From Acaricomes phytoseiuli DSM 14247 (GTDB lineage: Bacteria > Actinomycetota > Actinomycetes > Actinomycetales > Micrococcaceae): a stretch of 64,000 nt of DNA. The translations under genes and the position numbers were made by a program. Below, one piece after another: positions 1 through 8,705 of this stretch. The stretch covers positions 1-64,000 of the forward strand of contig NZ_AQXM01000052.1 in NCBI RefSeq assembly GCF_000376245.1, in the 5' to 3' direction. The first letter of the stretch is position 1, and each line of letters opens with the position of its first letter. Under the pieces are notes generated by a model that searched no databases, was not told where the DNA came from, and saw only the letters and a program-made list of their open reading frames with translations.

Positions 1-72
1 CCGGGCTTTACGGGCCACAGCCACGACATCGTCACGGAACTCTTTCGGATAGGGCTTGGGCAAGAGATACAT
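1..72 (-). CDS. IS3-family transposase OrfA, N-terminal fragment at window edge
   Basis: Twenty-four codons from ATG at 72 run off the left edge. The segment PKPYPKEFRDDVVAVAR is typical of the start of OrfA (helix-turn-helix subunit) in actinobacterial IS3 elements, where it precedes the HTH that binds the IS ends. A GGAAGG stretch lies directly before the ATG. Only the extreme N-terminus is visible, so subgroup and intactness are unknown. Confidence 0.75.
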   Translation of the reverse strand, partial: MYLLPKPYPKEFRDDVVAVARKAR

Positions 73-103
73 CCTTCCAGCGAGGACGAATCCTCACAGA
101 TCA
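1..103 (-). mobile_element. end of an IS3-type insertion sequence (partial)
   Basis: The left edge holds the first codons of a transposase reading out of the window, preceded by about 30 non-coding bases with a small inverted repeat (GAGGA/TCCTC, 82-95). The terminal inverted repeat should begin close to 103-111, because the neighbouring lipoprotein gene loses its homology and stops there. The exact end and any target duplication cannot be fixed without the other end of the element. Confidence 0.7.
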
Positions 104-436
104 GATGTCAACCAAACCCGGGGCAGACCCATCGATCTGTTCAGCGGGAATAACTCCACGCGAACTTGAGTCGGAAAAACGAGTCCCCTTGGTTCCTTGT
201 GGAAACAAGCAGGCACCTCCCACTGAGTCTCCATCGCGTTTCCAGTCCCCCGGTGCCATGTTCTCGATTTTGCCAAGTAAGTCAAGGTATTCAGTGCGTG
301 CCTGTTGTGCTTCCATACCATCTCCTGACTGCGCCGGGCTCGGAATATCCGAGCCACCATCAATCCCACACCCAGCTAATACAGCGCTCACCACTACGCC
401 GGACAGCACCGTCAAGAAACCCCTACCCCTCACCAT
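101..436 (-). pseudogene. truncated lipoprotein, second copy of the gene at 442-957
   Basis: The start is taken as ATG 436, five bases after the stop of the upstream paralogue. An upstream in-frame ATG at 475 would overlap that gene. The product (about 111 residues) has a signal peptide ending in the lipobox LAGC, then a segment nearly identical to its neighbour (SPAQSGDGMEAQQARTEYLD). Homology fades after about residue 85, and the frame ends at TGA 101-103 just where the insertion sequence begins. About 60-70 C-terminal residues present in the intact copy are missing. It is best read as a duplicated gene cut by the IS. A short product could still be lipidated and exported. Confidence 0.75.
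252..388. repeat. direct repeat, copy 1 (lipoprotein 5' region)
   Basis: Matches 768-904 at an offset of 516 bases, with about eleven mismatches counted by eye over 137 bases. It covers the signal peptide, lipobox and the first part of the mature lipoprotein. It reflects tandem gene duplication. Confidence 0.85.
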
Positions 437-441
437 CCCGA

Positions 442-957
442 CTACCGGTACTTCCCCTCCGGATCCACAGAACAACGACTGATCCCGCCGATACTGCTCC
501 CCCCACTACCGGTACTGAAACCAACGGTAAGTTTGTCTGGGCCGAAGCCTACTGTGCGGCGATTGGCCGTTCCGGGATCAGTGGATTGGTCCACCCGGGA
601 CCCTTGAGACTCGAATAGTTCTTTCGCACGCTGATGAAGCGGCTCTACTAACTCCGGTGATAGCGGACCTCCCAGACTGCCATCCCCGAACTGAGTACCT
701 GTGGTCTGATTCGGAAAACGACACTGATCACCCACAGGTCGCTCATCTCTTTTCCAATCAGCGCTGGGTGCCATGTTCTCGATTTGGCCAAGTAAGTCAA
801 GGTATTCAGTGCGTGCCTGTTGTGCTTCCATGCCATCTCCTGACTGCGCTGGACTCGGAATACCCGAGCCACCACCAACCCCACACCCAACCAACACAAC
901 GCTTAGAAAGACACCCAGTAAAACAACTGGCAGGGGTTTACGTCGTCTACTTCTCAT
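442..957 (-). CDS. putative lipoprotein, intact copy
   Basis: 171 residues. A basic N-terminus (MRSRRRK), a hydrophobic core and the lipobox VLVGC make it a type II signal peptide with Cys25 as the lipidated residue. The mature part is Gly/Ser-rich, then contains two cysteines (segments GDQCRFP and SRCSVD) that could form a disulfide. It resembles the small LppA-like lipoproteins of actinobacteria, but I cannot assign a function. It starts inside the stop of the upstream hydrolase gene (ATGA overlap at 954-957), so it is translationally coupled and probably acts with that protein at the membrane, possibly as chaperone, immunity partner or anchor (inference). Confidence 0.75.
   Translation of the reverse strand: MRSRRRKPLPVVLLGVFLSVVLVGCGVGGGSGIPSPAQSGDGMEAQQARTEYLDLLGQIENMAPSADWKRDERPVGDQCRFPNQTTGTQFGDGSLGGPLSPELVEPLHQRAKELFESQGSRVDQSTDPGTANRRTVGFGPDKLTVGFSTGSGGSSIGGISRCSVDPEGKYR
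768..904. repeat. direct repeat, copy 2 (lipoprotein 5' region)
   Basis: Partner of 252-388. Most of the differences I see are transitions and many fall in third codon positions, consistent with both copies having been under protein-level selection before the IS insertion. Confidence 0.85.
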
Positions 958-2795
958 TTATTCGTGTCCTCTGCATACGTCAGCTGATCCACGAGACCAA
1001 GACTGATTCTGGCCTGATTAACACTGGACTGAGTCAATCGATCGCTGTAACCATAGATACCTTGATCCGTCTTCCCACTTTGATAACCGTGCATATTCGT
1101 CGGGTACTTCCCATCGGTGCCATCAACACCAAAACTGGTAGCGCCGAAGTCTGGGCCGCCAGTCGAAGAGCGGAAAATCGCTCCCCAAGGAGCAACATTG
1201 TCACCGGTGTAGCTACCACGGAACACTCCGGCACCTACCCCGCCATCAATTGTGAAATTCTTGACTGAATCCACCCCTGGCGGAGCTCCGATATCGCCGA
1301 GCAGCGTAATGCTGTACGCCGCCAAGCCGTCCCTCGCCGCTTCCATCAACGTCACGCTTCCATAAGACAACGCGGTCACATTCCGCAAAGCACCCTGATT
1401 GCCCAAGGACTCTTGTACTGCTTTCAGCGCGGAAACATCCTCAGAAAGCACCTGACCGCCCTGATCGGCGTTAATACCGTCGTACACTCCCAGCCCCTGC
1501 GGAGGCTCTTTGCCCAACCAGGCAACTACTGCAATCCGAGATGGATCAGCTTGTCCATTACTCAAGTTCGCGAGTTCTCGTTGTTCCGCATATTGAGTCT
1601 GTGCCACTTTGACGAGATCTTTCATCGACCCCGCAAGAGTCGTGTTGAGCCCTGGTACCTGGAATGTGGTGTACTTCGCAGCATCCAGGTCACCGACGCT
1701 GATCGCCGCTCCCGGTGCCTGCGGATCGTAGCGGACCAGCTGACGGACCGGGCTGAACTGCTTTGGCGAGCCATCTGCGTTGTACAAGGTCTCGAAGACC
1801 CCGTTCATCGCATCCAGCCGTTTCTGCTTCGCCACGATCACTTCCGGGAAGAGGAATAGCACCGGGCTGTTGCGCAGCCCCTCGATCTCTTTCATCAGAG
1901 CCTGGCGCATCTGGAGCAGGTTCCTCCGGTTCGCCAGATCCCGGGCGGTGATGGTCACCCCGCCGAGGTTGCCGATCAGGGCGGGTACCGCGGCGATCAG
2001 CAGCATCTGCTTGCCGCCCACGGTTACGGTGCCGTCCGGATTGACGCTCTGCCCCAGCCCCTGCCACCACTGCGCCGCCTGAGCAGGATCCTGCCCCATT
2101 TCTTTCAGGATGCTCTGCAATTGCGAGAGGTTACCGGCGGTCAGCAACCAGGCCGCTAATTGGGCTTCCGATAATGCACCGATATCGGCCGCACTCACCT
2201 CACGGATCGGCTTGAAGAACACCCCTACCCCGGCGAGCATCGGATTCATGGTCTTCGGCCGGTGCATGGTGGCACCAACCATCGCGGTATTGAGTGCGTT
2301 ATCAGCGGTCCGCCGATCGGTTTCGAGCCAGTCCCAGCCGGTCTCGATCTGAGTGCTCAGCATCGCTGCTGCATCGTCAAGGCCCTGAACTGCTTTAGTC
2401 GCGGCCAGATCCGCCATGCTGAGGAGTTCCGCGTTCACCGTCCGGTAGCGTGCGGCATCGGCGAGAGTGCTCTCCCGGTAATCAGTCAGAGCCCTGAGCC
2501 GTTTAGCCTCGGCTGCGATCTGGTCGATCCGGCCCGCGTATACCTGATGCGCGACACTCACAATGTATCCGAACTTGGACAAGCCCTGGGCATCCGGAAC
2601 CAGCGCGGCAATCGTATCCCCGCCGGCCTGCGCAAAAGCGCCTTCGAATACGCCTGGAGCGGGAATTGCAGAGGCGACCCGTGAGTAAGTGGCCGCTTCC
2701 AGTTCCCAGAACTGCGCGAATTCTTCTAACTTCCGGCCGGCAACCTGGATCGCATCGATATCTCCCAGCTCAGGCTGGTACCTCGACCAGGACAC
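954..2795 (-). CDS. DUF1023-type alpha/beta hydrolase, probable type VII-secretion-associated protein
   Basis: 613 residues. The first ~200 are helical and alanine-rich, like the N-terminal parts of WXG100/PPE-like secreted proteins (for example WSRYQPELGDIDAIQVAG near the start). The last ~220 match the DUF1023 alpha/beta-hydrolase family: strand IAVVAWLG, then the nucleophile elbow ALSYGS with Ser477, and a late His (NMHGYQSG). Most family members have GHSYGS, so the His before Ser is replaced by Leu here. There is no classical signal peptide, which fits export by a WXG-dependent route (inference). It lies three bases after the small upstream gene and overlaps the lipoprotein gene, so all are one operon. 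Substrate unknown. Confidence 0.75.
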   Translation of the reverse strand: MSWSRYQPELGDIDAIQVAGRKLEEFAQFWELEAATYSRVASAIPAPGVFEGAFAQAGGDTIAALVPDAQGLSKFGYIVSVAHQVYAGRIDQIAAEAKRLRALTDYRESTLADAARYRTVNAELLSMADLAATKAVQGLDDAAAMLSTQIETGWDWLETDRRTADNALNTAMVGATMHRPKTMNPMLAGVGVFFKPIREVSAADIGALSEAQLAAWLLTAGNLSQLQSILKEMGQDPAQAAQWWQGLGQSVNPDGTVTVGGKQMLLIAAVPALIGNLGGVTITARDLANRRNLLQMRQALMKEIEGLRNSPVLFLFPEVIVAKQKRLDAMNGVFETLYNADGSPKQFSPVRQLVRYDPQAPGAAISVGDLDAAKYTTFQVPGLNTTLAGSMKDLVKVAQTQYAEQRELANLSNGQADPSRIAVVAWLGKEPPQGLGVYDGINADQGGQVLSEDVSALKAVQESLGNQGALRNVTALSYGSVTLMEAARDGLAAYSITLLGDIGAPPGVDSVKNFTIDGGVGAGVFRGSYTGDNVAPWGAIFRSSTGGPDFGATSFGVDGTDGKYPTNMHGYQSGKTDQGIYGYSDRLTQSSVNQARISLGLVDQLTYAEDTNK

Positions 2796-2798
2796 GGA

Positions 2799-3068
2799 TC
2801 ACCCCACCGCACCAGTGAGATTCCTGGCGAGGTCAGCATCGACTCTGTCAGTCTCCGGTGCACCGGCGGTCAGGAATTGGGCCAGCTGCTCCCGGCCGAT
2901 CAGCAGCTCATCGGCGAACCCACCCGCCCTGCTGAGTTCTTCCCCCGCGCTGACACTCGCGGAACCATAATCCGGAGCACGGACTTCAGGCGAAGCGCCA
3001 CTAGCAGAAAATTGCGACACCATAGCGTCCACCATGCCCCGGTCAACCACCAAGCGCTCGGCCATCAT
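2799..3068 (-). CDS. small WXG100-like/secretion-target protein, first gene of the operon
   Basis: 89 residues, acidic and alanine-rich, predicted largely helical, with no signal peptide or membrane segment. No W-x-G motif is evident, so membership in the WXG100 superfamily rests on size, composition and position just before a DUF1023 hydrolase. The ATG at 3068 follows an AGGGGG-type ribosome site. It may be the partner or targeting subunit for the hydrolase. Function otherwise unknown. Confidence 0.6.
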   Translation of the reverse strand: MMAERLVVDRGMVDAMVSQFSASGASPEVRAPDYGSASVSAGEELSRAGGFADELLIGREQLAQFLTAGAPETDRVDADLARNLTGAVG

Positions 3069-3210
3069 CGCCCCCTTGCGACTCTCCGGAAGAATAAATC
3101 AACATTAAATATTAATTAATAGAAGAATATACCCACATCTCGCCCAAAAAGAAACCCCTAAACACTACTATTCTGGCGGCACCGCACCAGGGGCCTTACG
3201 GAATCAACGC
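3069..3210 (-). promoter_or_regulatory. AT-rich upstream region of the hydrolase/lipoprotein operon
   Basis: A markedly AT-rich stretch (about 3100-3135) lies in otherwise GC-rich DNA, with a TATATT hexamer on the minus strand at 3128-3133 that could serve as a -10 box. I see no convincing -35. No gene is present. Confidence 0.35.
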
Positions 3211-4350
3211 TCAGACCGCCCGCTCCAGGGAACGCGCGCCATCGATAGTCGCCTGGCCGAGCACCCGCGAGCCCTGGTAGAGCACGATGGTCTGGCCCGG
3301 GGCGACGCCGCCCAGTGGTTCCTCGAGCCGGACCATCAGCTGATCCGCAGGGGCACTCGCCTCGGCACCCTCCTCACGCTCCATCCATGCGCGGGCCGGC
3401 ACCGGCTCACCATGCGCCCGCACCTGGGCGTAGCAGCTGAACTCTTCACCGGTTCCTACCTCGGTGATCGGCTCACCGGCCCAGGAGACTTTGATCCCGC
3501 GGATCTCGTCGATAGCCAGCAACCGCTCCGGCCCGACCACCACGGTGCGCTCCTTGGGGCGGATCTCCAGCACGAAACGCGGCTTGCCATCCGCTGCGGG
3601 GCGGCCTAGTTTCAGACCGCGGCGCTGCCCCACGGTGAAGGCGTTCGCCCCCTCATGGCTGCCGACTTTCTGCCCGGTCTCATCGAGGATATCGCCCTCT
3701 TTCATCTCGATTTTCTCGGCGAGCCAGCCTCTGGTGTCGCCGTCCGAGATGAAGCAGATATCGTGGCTGTCCGGTTTCTTCGCGACGGAAAGACCGCGCT
3801 GCTCAGCCTCCGCGCGGACCTCGGCCTTAGACGCCGCATCGGCCAGCGGGAACATCGAGTGCCGCAGCTGCTGATGAGTCAGCACACCGAGCACATAGGA
3901 CTGGTCCTTAGCCCAATCATTGGCCCGGTGCAGCTCATAATTGCCGGCGTCGTCCTGGACCACCCGGGCGTAATGCCCCGTGCACACGGCGTCGAAGCCG
4001 AGCGCCAGCGCTTTTTCCAGCAGAGCGGCGAATTTGATCCGCTCATTGCAGCGCATGCAGGGGTTGGGGGTGCGGCCCGCGGCGTATTCACTGATGAAGT
4101 CGTCGACAACATCTTCTTTGAATCGCTCCGAGAAATCCCAGACGTAATAGGGAATTCCGAGCTTCTCGCAGGCTCGCCAGGCATCGTTGGAATCTTCGAT
4201 GGTGCAACAGCCTCGACTTCCGGTGCGCAGGGTGCCGGGCATCCTGGAAAGCGCCAGATGCACCCCTACTACCTCGTGCCCGGCCTCGACCGCACGGGCT
4301 GCGGCGACCGCGGAATCCACGCCTCCGCTCATCGCGGCGAGTACTTTCAT
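3211..4350 (-). CDS. mnmA: tRNA-specific 2-thiouridylase MnmA
   Basis: 379 residues. It thiolates U34 of tRNA for Lys, Glu and Gln using sulfur passed from a cysteine desulfurase. The PP-loop AMSGGVDS (6-13) binds ATP. The two catalytic cysteines are Cys98 in NPCMRC and Cys199 in HDICFI. The C-terminal beta-barrel follows. ATG 4350 is preferred over an ATG 27 bases upstream because a strong AGGAGGT site sits just before it. It lies 100 bases downstream of the desulfurase gene on the same strand, a common actinobacterial pairing that supplies the sulfur donor. Confidence 0.96.
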   Translation of the reverse strand: MKVLAAMSGGVDSAVAAARAVEAGHEVVGVHLALSRMPGTLRTGSRGCCTIEDSNDAWRACEKLGIPYYVWDFSERFKEDVVDDFISEYAAGRTPNPCMRCNERIKFAALLEKALALGFDAVCTGHYARVVQDDAGNYELHRANDWAKDQSYVLGVLTHQQLRHSMFPLADAASKAEVRAEAEQRGLSVAKKPDSHDICFISDGDTRGWLAEKIEMKEGDILDETGQKVGSHEGANAFTVGQRRGLKLGRPAADGKPRFVLEIRPKERTVVVGPERLLAIDEIRGIKVSWAGEPITEVGTGEEFSCYAQVRAHGEPVPARAWMEREEGAEASAPADQLMVRLEEPLGGVAPGQTIVLYQGSRVLGQATIDGARSLERAV

Positions 4351-4450
4351 GCTGACCTCCTGCCCGCTTCCAGGCATTTATTGCTGCTGACAGCCGACTA
4401 CTGTTGACTACTGCCGATGTTCAAGACTGTTCAGGATTATTCAGGCCTGA

Positions 4451-5662
4451 TCAGGATTTACCTGCCGTGCCTGCGGTTTCTATCGATGAGATATGCCCTG
4501 CCATTCCGGCGTGGCCCGCCTGCTGGTATGCGGCAGGCAGCGCCTTCAGCAGAGCATCTACATCGCTTTCGGTGCTGCTGTGCCCCAAAGTGAAACGCTG
4601 AGCACCGCGGGCTTCTTCCTCGCTGAGACCCATCGCCAGCAGAACCGAAGACGTCCGGGGAACCCCCGCCGTGCAGGCCGAGCCGGTGGATGCCTCGATA
4701 CCCATTGTATCGAGCAGGAAAAGCAGAGAATCACCTTCGCAGCCCGGAAAGGTGAAGTGCACGTTACCGGGGAGCCGGTGCGTTTCATTACCGCTCAACT
4801 TAGCCTCCGGGATGACATCCCGGACGCCGCGGATCAGCCTGTCGCGCAACGCACTCAGCCGGGCGCTCTCTTCCGGCAGCCCTGAGACAACTTCCTGGAC
4901 CGCAGCGGCGAAAGAAGCGATCGATGCCGCCGGCAGAGTGCCGGAGCGCAGCCCTCTCTCATGACCGCCACCATGGCTCATCGGCACCGGGGCCATTTCC
5001 CGGCCGAGCAGAAGCGCCCCGATGCCTACCGGGCCGCCGAGTTTATGCGCACTCACCGACATCGCGGCAAGACCGGAAGCGGCGAAATCCACCGGCACCG
5101 CACCGAAAGCCTGGACCGCATCAGAGTGCACCGGCACGCCATGATCAGCGGCCATCGCCACGACCTCCGGGATCGGCTGCAGGGTGCCCATCACATTGTT
5201 CGCCCACATCACGGTGACCAGGGCCACCGACCCGGGGTCGTTCTCCAGAACGTCGCGGTAGGCATCGAGGTCCAGCCGGCCATCCGCGCGGACCGGCAGC
5301 CAGACCGGCTCCGCCCCCTCATGGGCGGCGAGCCATTCCACCGTCTCGGCCACCGCAGGATGCTCTACTGCGGAAACCAGGATGCGTTTACGGCGCGGGT
5401 CCGCAGCTCGACGGGACCAGAAAAGTCCTTTGACCGCCAGATTGTCCGCCTCCGTACCGCCTGAGAGAAAAATCACTTCAGAAGGGTGCGCGCCGGCAGC
5501 CGCGGCGATGCCGTCCCTAGCCTGCTCAACGACCCTGCGGGTGCGGCGCCCTGATGCGTGCAGAGACGAAGCATTGCCGGAATAGCTGATTTCTTGCTGA
5601 AACGCGGCCACCGCAGGCCCGATCATCGGGGTGGTGGCCGCATGATCAAGGTAAACGGACAC
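4451..5662 (-). CDS. cysteine desulfurase (IscS/NifS class, PLP-dependent)
   Basis: 403 residues, GTG start. It takes sulfur from L-cysteine as an enzyme persulfide for tRNA thiolation and Fe-S clusters. Motifs seen: YLDHAATTP at the N-terminus, the cofactor lysine Lys207 in SAHKLGGP, the HSDAVQAFG segment, and the catalytic Cys330 in STGSACTAG on the mobile loop. The position just upstream of mnmA suggests it feeds MnmA. No iscU-like scaffold is in the window. Confidence 0.94.
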   Translation of the reverse strand: MSVYLDHAATTPMIGPAVAAFQQEISYSGNASSLHASGRRTRRVVEQARDGIAAAAGAHPSEVIFLSGGTEADNLAVKGLFWSRRAADPRRKRILVSAVEHPAVAETVEWLAAHEGAEPVWLPVRADGRLDLDAYRDVLENDPGSVALVTVMWANNVMGTLQPIPEVVAMAADHGVPVHSDAVQAFGAVPVDFAASGLAAMSVSAHKLGGPVGIGALLLGREMAPVPMSHGGGHERGLRSGTLPAASIASFAAAVQEVVSGLPEESARLSALRDRLIRGVRDVIPEAKLSGNETHRLPGNVHFTFPGCEGDSLLFLLDTMGIEASTGSACTAGVPRTSSVLLAMGLSEEEARGAQRFTLGHSSTESDVDALLKALPAAYQQAGHAGMAGHISSIETAGTAGKS

Positions 5663-5682
5663 GGCTCGATTCTACCGCGAGC

Positions 5683-5747
5683 AGCGGGCCGCGGCCTTCC
5701 ACCATCGAGCCTTCAGAAGGCCTGTTGAAGGCTCGATGAGGCCCGCT
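5683..5747. repeat. nested inverted repeat between two divergent genes
   Basis: Inner arms 5703-5715 and 5726-5738 (13 bp perfect, 10-nt loop); outer arms 5683-5690 and 5740-5747 (8 bp perfect). It sits in the 135-bp gap between the cysteine desulfurase start and the GDSL hydrolase start, where a terminator is not expected. It could be an operator or a transcriptional insulator. Confidence 0.7.
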
Positions 5748-5797
5748 GGCGGAAGCTACGGTCGCGTAACCCGCGCCTCGAGTAGCAGGATGAAGCT

Positions 5798-6601
5798 GTG
5801 AGTGCGCACAGTAATGACTATCAAGAAACTCACCCTTGGAGCCGCTACGTGGCCATGGGTGACTCCTTCACCGAGGGTATCGGAGACCCGGAGCCTTCCC
5901 GGCCCGGTGGGAACCGCGGCTGGGCGGACCGTCTCGCCGAAGAGCTGAGCCGGAGCCACCAGGACTTCGCCTACGCCAACCTGGCCATCCGGGGCCGGCT
6001 GCTGCAGCAGATCCTTGACGAGCAGCTGGAGCCCGCGCTCGCTCTGAAAGCCGACCTCATCTCGATCTCCGCCGGCGGGAACGATCTGATCCGTCCCGGC
6101 TCGGACCCCGATACCCTCGCGCAGACCTTGGAAACAGCGGTGGCTAAGCTGAGCGAGCGCGGCGCCACCGTGCTGATGTTCAACGGCCCGGATATCCGCG
6201 ACACCCCGGTGCTCGGCAGGGTCAGGGGCAGAGTAGCCATCTACAACGAGAACCTTCGGACCATAGCCGCCCGTCATGATGCCGTGATCGCCGATATGTG
6301 GTCGCTGCACGAGCTCTCCGACCCTAGGATGTGGGACGAAGACCGCCTGCATTTCTCCCCGCTGGGCCACCACCGGATCTCCATCATGGCTCTCGACGCG
6401 CTCAATGTCCCTCATGAACTGGAGCCGCTCGAAGCCAAGCCTTTGCCGCTACAGTCCTGGCGCGAAGCCCGGGCCGAGGATCTCATCTGGGCTCGGGAGC
6501 ACCTCTTCCCCTGGGTCGTGCGCCGGCTGAGGCATCAGTCCTCGGGCGATGGAGTACTGCCTAAACGACCCACCGCAGGCCCGGTCTTCCGGGACTCCTG
6601 A
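5798..6601 (+). CDS. SGNH/GDSL-type hydrolase (cytoplasmic)
   Basis: 267 residues, GTG start. Block I is AMGDSFTEG with nucleophile Ser23, block III contains the GGND signature (SAGGNDLI), and the C-terminal DRLHFSPLGHHR supplies the catalytic His. There is no signal peptide, so it is probably an intracellular esterase or lipase-like enzyme. Substrate unknown. The last 67 bases overlap the 3' end of the convergent TetR-type gene. Confidence 0.88.
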   Translation: MSAHSNDYQETHPWSRYVAMGDSFTEGIGDPEPSRPGGNRGWADRLAEELSRSHQDFAYANLAIRGRLLQQILDEQLEPALALKADLISISAGGNDLIRPGSDPDTLAQTLETAVAKLSERGATVLMFNGPDIRDTPVLGRVRGRVAIYNENLRTIAARHDAVIADMWSLHELSDPRMWDEDRLHFSPLGHHRISIMALDALNVPHELEPLEAKPLPLQSWREARAEDLIWAREHLFPWVVRRLRHQSSGDGVLPKRPTAGPVFRDS

Positions 6602-7307
6602 ACCGAAACCGCGATACCGTCCAAGAGCAGTTTCCGCTTACGCCGCCACCAGTCGCTGCCGTCCAGATCGAAGGCCCGCACCAGGACCGTTTCCAGCCGT
6701 GCGATATCCGCCACCGGCAAGCGGTGCTTCAGTTCCGGGATGCTTCCCGCCAGCAGCGCCTCCGCCGCGAGCCGGGCAGGCGGCACAGTGTTCTGGGCGG
6801 CATGCTGCCGTAACCGGTAGCTGGTCAGATAGCTGTCGATCGTCAGATCTGAGGCAGTGTCGATGATGAGCACCGCTTCTTCATCCGCGAAACCGAATCC
6901 CATGAGCGCTTCGGTGGCAGCGGCGAAGATCCGCACAACGGAGTTGAGGGGCCCCGGGAGGCGCTGCAGTTCGGTCGCAAGGCCAGGGAATTCGGTGTAC
7001 AGCCGCCACATCTCATCCGTGAGCTGCTCCAGGTAAACGCGCCAGCAACTATCGGGCTGCGGCCAGGAAGTCTGGCTCGCGAGCGTATCGATCGCCAGGC
7101 TCACCAATTCTTCGCGAGATTCGATATGCCGGTAGAGCGAGGAGTGCTTGACTCCAAGTTTCGCGGCGACCGCGCACATCTCAGATTCTCGAACCCGAGC
7201 TCGATAGCGGCGTTCGCCAAGGCGGAGCGGGAGATGACCGGCGCCCTGCCCCGCCGGAGCTTGCCTGTTGCGCGCGGCTCAGCCGGTGCGCCCTGCTCTT
7301 CGATCAC
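6535..7307 (-). pseudogene. TetR-family regulator with an apparent frameshift in the HTH
   Basis: Two overlapping frames together give one TetR protein. The first (from GTG 7307) reads the start of the DNA-binding domain (SRSALANAAIELGFENL). The second (open from about 7179) continues MCAVAAKLGVKHSSLYRHI and the ligand-binding domain to 6535. The join needs one extra base around 7180-7182 (CTG-AG-ATG, expected L-S-M). The C-terminal part looks like the TetR_C_1 (tetracycline-repressor type) group. Either the gene is inactivated by a one-base deletion or the sequence has an error. A short product from ATG 7179 would lack half the HTH. Confidence 0.75.
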
Positions 7308-7371
7308 GCAGAAATCATAGCTGCCCGGGCCGGGTGCAGGCCCAGGCTGGAACGTCCGGGCCTGTGCCCGC

Positions 7372-8607
7372 TCAGAAATGCTCCGCCAGGAGCGCCCCGA
7401 GCCGGCCGGTCTCCGTGAGGAAACCATCATGGCCCCTGCTGGAATCGATCAACTGCACCGGGACCGGCACCGGCAGGGCCTGCGCTAGCTCTGCACTCTG
7501 CTCTGGCAGGTACAGCCGATCCGAGCTGACCGCCGCGATGACGAAGCGCACCGCTGATGCAGCCTGCAGAGCTGTACTGAGCGACCCCCTGCCGCGGGCG
7601 AGGTCATGGCTCATCAGGGCTTCCGTGAGCACCAGATAACTATTCGCGTCGAATCGGTTCGCGAGTTTGCGGCCCTGGTGGTCCAGATAGCTCTCCACCT
7701 GATACCGGGGGCGCCCTGTTCCCGAACCGTGGCTGCGGCTGGGGTGCAGAGGATTCTCACCGGGCTGCGCTTGCCGCCCGAAACGCTGCCCAAGTTCAGC
7801 TTCGGAGCGGTAGGAAAGCTGGGCGATCTGGCGGGCGAGCGCAAGGCCTTCGGCAGGTGCCTGGCCAGTGTAATAATCTCCTCCGGCGAAGTGCGGATCC
7901 TGCCGGATCGCGAGGGTCTGCAGCTGAGCGAGGGCGATCTGCTCCGCCGTACTCGCCGCGCAACTGGCCAACACTACCGCGGTGCCAACTCGTTCCGGGT
8001 AACTGACCGCCCACTCCAGGGCTCTCGCCCCGCCTAATGAACCTCCGATCACCGCATGCCATCTGGCGATGCCCAGAGCATCGGCCAGCTGCGTCTCGGC
8101 TCGCGTAGTGTCCCGCAGGGTGAGGAAGGGGAACCTGCTCCCCCAGCGGTTTCCATCCGGCGCCCTACTGGCCGGCCCAGTGCTGCCGTAGCAGCCGCCC
8201 AGCAGGTTGATCGCCACCACGAAGTACGTGTTCGTGTCGATAGGCCGCCCAGGCCCCACAATGTCCTCCCACCAGCCTCGCTCTCCGGGACGCTGCGGAT
8301 CCGCCGCCCGGAAAGAACGCTCTGCCGCAGCAGAAGTCACATGGGTGCTCCCGGTCAGCGCATGCTGGATCAAGATGGCGTTGTTGGCCTGGGAGTCGAG
8401 CCGGCCCCAGGTTTCATACGCGAGAACCGCACCCGGCAGCACCATTCCAGATTCCAGATGCAGATCGTCAAGATCCAGGTATCTGAGCAGCCGATCCTGC
8501 AGAAGCGGAAAGGAGGGCCCGTAGATCTGGGTTTCATGAATTTGAACGGCCTGGCACTGCGCTGGCTCGGCGGCAGCAGGCGGCACTGCTATCTCTTGAG
8601 GTCTCAT
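7372..8607 (-). CDS. metX: homoserine O-acetyltransferase MetX
   Basis: 411 residues. It acetylates homoserine with acetyl-CoA, the committing step of methionine synthesis by the MetX route. Alpha/beta-hydrolase features: AINLLGGCYGSTGP, nucleophile Ser190 in IGGSLGG, Asp in SSDRLYLP, and His in SRGHDGFL. ATG 8607 with a GAGGG site was chosen. The 44 further in-frame codons upstream lie in the leader RNA and do not resemble the family. It is controlled by the SAM-IV-type riboswitch upstream. No metY or metC is adjacent. Confidence 0.93.
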   Translation of the reverse strand: MRPQEIAVPPAAAEPAQCQAVQIHETQIYGPSFPLLQDRLLRYLDLDDLHLESGMVLPGAVLAYETWGRLDSQANNAILIQHALTGSTHVTSAAAERSFRAADPQRPGERGWWEDIVGPGRPIDTNTYFVVAINLLGGCYGSTGPASRAPDGNRWGSRFPFLTLRDTTRAETQLADALGIARWHAVIGGSLGGARALEWAVSYPERVGTAVVLASCAASTAEQIALAQLQTLAIRQDPHFAGGDYYTGQAPAEGLALARQIAQLSYRSEAELGQRFGRQAQPGENPLHPSRSHGSGTGRPRYQVESYLDHQGRKLANRFDANSYLVLTEALMSHDLARGRGSLSTALQAASAVRFVIAAVSSDRLYLPEQSAELAQALPVPVPVQLIDSSRGHDGFLTETGRLGALLAEHF

Positions 8608-8705
8608 CTGCAATCCCTCGGCCTCTCGGCAATAGAGCCCGGCCGCCATCCGGTGATGGTCTCGTAGAGAACGGTAGGCTGCGCTTGCACCTGGCCGGGC
8701 GGCCA

